DNA of 6,591 bases from contig CAYYTE010000057.1 in the NCBI GenBank assembly GCA_964474685.1, positions 1 to 6,591 on the forward strand. The letters are read 5' to 3'. How positions within the stretch are numbered: position 1 is the first letter of the stretch; each line of letters starts with the position of its first letter. Made by a program: the position numbers and the translations under genes. This document shows, one piece after another, positions 5,531 to 6,591 of the stretch. A model generated the notes under the pieces. It was not told the DNA's origin. It saw nothing but the letters and a program-made list of their open reading frames with translations, and ran no database searches. Source of the DNA: UBA1737 sp964474685 (lineage in GTDB: Bacteria; Bacillota_I; Bacilli_A; ML615J-28; CAG-313).

Positions 5531-5929
5531 ATGGTAGAAAGAAACACAATACAACAACAAATTGTTTTTGATAAAGTGGAAGAACTTTATTCGAAACATA
5601 TTCATGCTACTGCGGATGAAATATTTCAAGCGATTAATTTGGAACACCCCACAATTAGTAGGGCAACTGTATATAGAAACCTAAATAAACTTGTTGCTAC
5701 TGGTCAAGTGAATCGCATTGAGATACCGAATTCTGCGGATTGTTTTGACCTTGTTACAAAGACACATTATCACATGAAATGTATTAAATGTGGTCAAGTA
5801 TCAGATGTTATTCTTCCCGAAGTCCCAAGTTTTATTCAATCTTTTAAGTCTATTCACGGGGATGAGATTACTGGTTTTGATATATTATTTAAAGGTATTT
5901 GCTCAAAGTGTAGAAAGAAACACAATTGA
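5531..5929 (+). CDS. perR: Fur-family metalloregulator, PerR type
   Basis: Dimeric metal-dependent repressor, most like the peroxide sensor PerR. The winged helix (about 1-72) includes ATADEIFQAI and the recognition-helix motif SRATVYRNLNKL (43-54). The regulatory metal ligands of B. subtilis PerR (H37, D85, H91, H93, D104) align with H25, D73, H79, H81 and D92. Having Asp rather than Glu at the last site favours PerR over Fur. The structural zinc site is complete: C84-x2-C87 and C124-x2-C127. At 132 residues it is shorter than PerR (about 145), mainly at the N terminus. GAGGGCGAG (5517-5525) precedes the ATG. A consensus promoter and a palindrome suggest autorepression. It is followed on the same strand, with no terminator, by a QueD-like gene. 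Zur or Fur specificity cannot be excluded from sequence alone. Confidence 0.85.
   Translation: MVERNTIQQQIVFDKVEELYSKHIHATADEIFQAINLEHPTISRATVYRNLNKLVATGQVNRIEIPNSADCFDLVTKTHYHMKCIKCGQVSDVILPEVPSFIQSFKSIHGDEITGFDILFKGICSKCRKKHN
5534..5550 (+). repeat. 17-bp direct repeat, copy 1, at the start of perR
   Basis: GTAGAAAGAAACACAAT begins at the second codon of perR and recurs exactly at 5910-5926. In this copy it is read as V-E-R-N-T-I. The two copies are read in different frames, so protein conservation does not explain the identity. Confidence 0.7.
5910..5926 (+). repeat. 17-bp direct repeat, copy 2, at the end of perR
   Basis: Exact second copy of the sequence at 5534-5550, ending directly before the TGA stop. 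Here it encodes the C-terminal R-K-K-H-N. The pair brackets almost the whole coding region, 376 bp apart. Confidence 0.7.
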
Positions 5930-5935
5930 GAAATA

Positions 5936-5961
5936 TATAAAGTGGTTGTGGACCACTTATA
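5936..5961 (+). other. Intercistronic hairpin between perR and the QueD-like gene
   Basis: AAGTGGT (5940-5946) pairs with ACCACTT (5952-5958) across a TGTGG loop, extended by TAT/ATA with one bulged A. No T-run follows, so it is not a terminator. GTGGTT (5942-5947) can alternatively pair with AACCAC (5961-5966). It could be an RNA processing or stability element setting different expression of the two genes. Confidence 0.5.
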
Positions 5962-5985
5962 ACCACAAGAAAGCGAGAATTAATT

Positions 5986-6558
5986 ATGAGAAGTATTGCA
6001 CAATTAGACCTTCAATATGCGCACAGATTTTATGGATTTAAAGGAGAGGCACAATATCTTCATGGCCATACGGGTCATTTGACAATTGAAGTTGAGGACA
6101 CAATTAATGAAGGAGTGAACATGGTTTTCCCATGTAATGAGATTCAAAAGACTGCTTGGGATTTATTAAAGAATTTTGATCATGCTTTAATATTAAGAGC
6201 TGATGATCCATTATTACCTGCTATTCTTGAAGTGTATGAAAAACAAGGAATTCTTCATGGTGCTCCAACAAACAAGATGAAGGGCGTTGCTTTTAAAACC
6301 GAACTAGCAACTGCATATCCAGATTGTAGATTAGTTGTTACGAAAGAAACAATGACAGTTGAGGGTATGATTAAAATTGTTTATGATTTATTAAAAGATA
6401 AATTAAACATTGCTAAAATCACTTTTACAAGTGGTGTGAATGCAGCAACACAAGAGTATGAACCTGTAGGAACAATTGAACGTTGCCCACTATGTGGAAT
6501 TGCACTTGATGAGAACGGCGTATGCCCTAAGTGTGGATATCGTAAACCTCAGAAATAA
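5986..6558 (+). CDS. QueD/6-pyruvoyl-tetrahydropterin synthase-fold protein with C-terminal zinc ribbon
   Basis: Tunnel-fold protein related to 6-carboxy-tetrahydropterin synthase (QueD) and PTPS. The zinc ligands are present: H13 in YAHRF, then H26 and H28 in LHGHTGH. D65-H66 (NFDHALIL) and T124-V-E126 match the LDH and PTxE motifs. However, the catalytic cysteine of QueD (C-x3-HGH) aligns with A22, the glutamate used by PTPS-III-type enzymes aligns with Q23, and the pterin-anchoring Glu near the C terminus appears to be S149. The protein is 190 residues against about 120 for QueD. It has extra sequence between LDH and TVE (about 75-120) and a terminal C-P-L-C/C-P-K-C zinc ribbon (167-183). 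It probably does not perform the standard QueD reaction. No queC, queE or queF gene is in the window. It is probably co-transcribed with perR, 56 bp upstream. The fold call is solid; the function is unknown. Confidence 0.82.
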   Translation: MRSIAQLDLQYAHRFYGFKGEAQYLHGHTGHLTIEVEDTINEGVNMVFPCNEIQKTAWDLLKNFDHALILRADDPLLPAILEVYEKQGILHGAPTNKMKGVAFKTELATAYPDCRLVVTKETMTVEGMIKIVYDLLKDKLNIAKITFTSGVNAATQEYEPVGTIERCPLCGIALDENGVCPKCGYRKPQK

Positions 6559-6591
6559 CAATTTATTGTCCTTTTAAAAAAGCTCTTATTA
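6559..6591. other. 3' tail of the window, possible start of a cut-off terminator
   Basis: The last 33 bases contain no gene. AAAAAAGCTC near 6578-6587 looks like the 5' arm of an A-stem-T terminator, but the matching arm would lie beyond the window, so this is only a guess. Confidence 0.15.

Noticed and set aside
5790..6041. An 83-codon + frame overlapping the end of perR and the start of the QueD-like gene
   Set aside because: It overlaps two well-supported genes in another frame and has no family features. Its similarity to the PerR start arises only from the 17-bp DNA repeat.

Overview
The window is AT-rich and densely packed, with every gene on the + strand. It looks like a low-GC Gram-positive chromosome: AAGGAG-type ribosome binding sites, TTGACA/TATAAT promoters with 17-bp spacers, a lipobox, a PerR-type regulator and InlB/Listeria-Bacteroides-type repeats. 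I infer a gut-type member of Bacillota, possibly an Erysipelotrichia or Mollicutes-related lineage. TGA appears to be a normal stop (the perR stop), so there is no sign of the mycoplasma code.

Layout. (1) 17-1815: an OmpR-family response regulator and an overlapping HisKA/HATPase sensor kinase with almost no extracytoplasmic sensor, behind a good sigma-A promoter. (2) 1816-2335: a 520-bp gap without a convincing protein gene but full of signals. It holds three TTRAYA-type hexamers at exact 11-bp spacing (an OmpR/PhoP-type binding-site pattern), a foldable RNA of about 170 nt ending in a strong terminator, and a second promoter. That promoter feeds a leader of about 190 nt ending in another intrinsic terminator, which can be broken by an alternative pairing. 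(3) 2336-5394: a three-gene polar amino-acid ABC uptake operon: lipoprotein binding protein, permease, ATPase. The permease carries an added extracytoplasmic InlB-repeat-like domain and the ATPase a charged coiled-coil-like insertion of about 50 residues. (4) 5400-6558: a terminator, then a promoter with a 14-bp palindrome, a PerR-type metalloregulator, and a QueD/PTPS-fold protein that lacks the usual catalytic residues and has a C-terminal zinc ribbon.

How the parts may work together. The binding protein, permease and ATPase should form one importer, whose expression appears controlled by premature termination in the leader. The two-component system plausibly acts on the promoter-like repeats just downstream of its own operon. 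The PerR gene is probably autoregulated through the palindrome and co-transcribed with the QueD-like gene. No mobile elements, CRISPR arrays, tRNA genes or full rRNA genes are visible.
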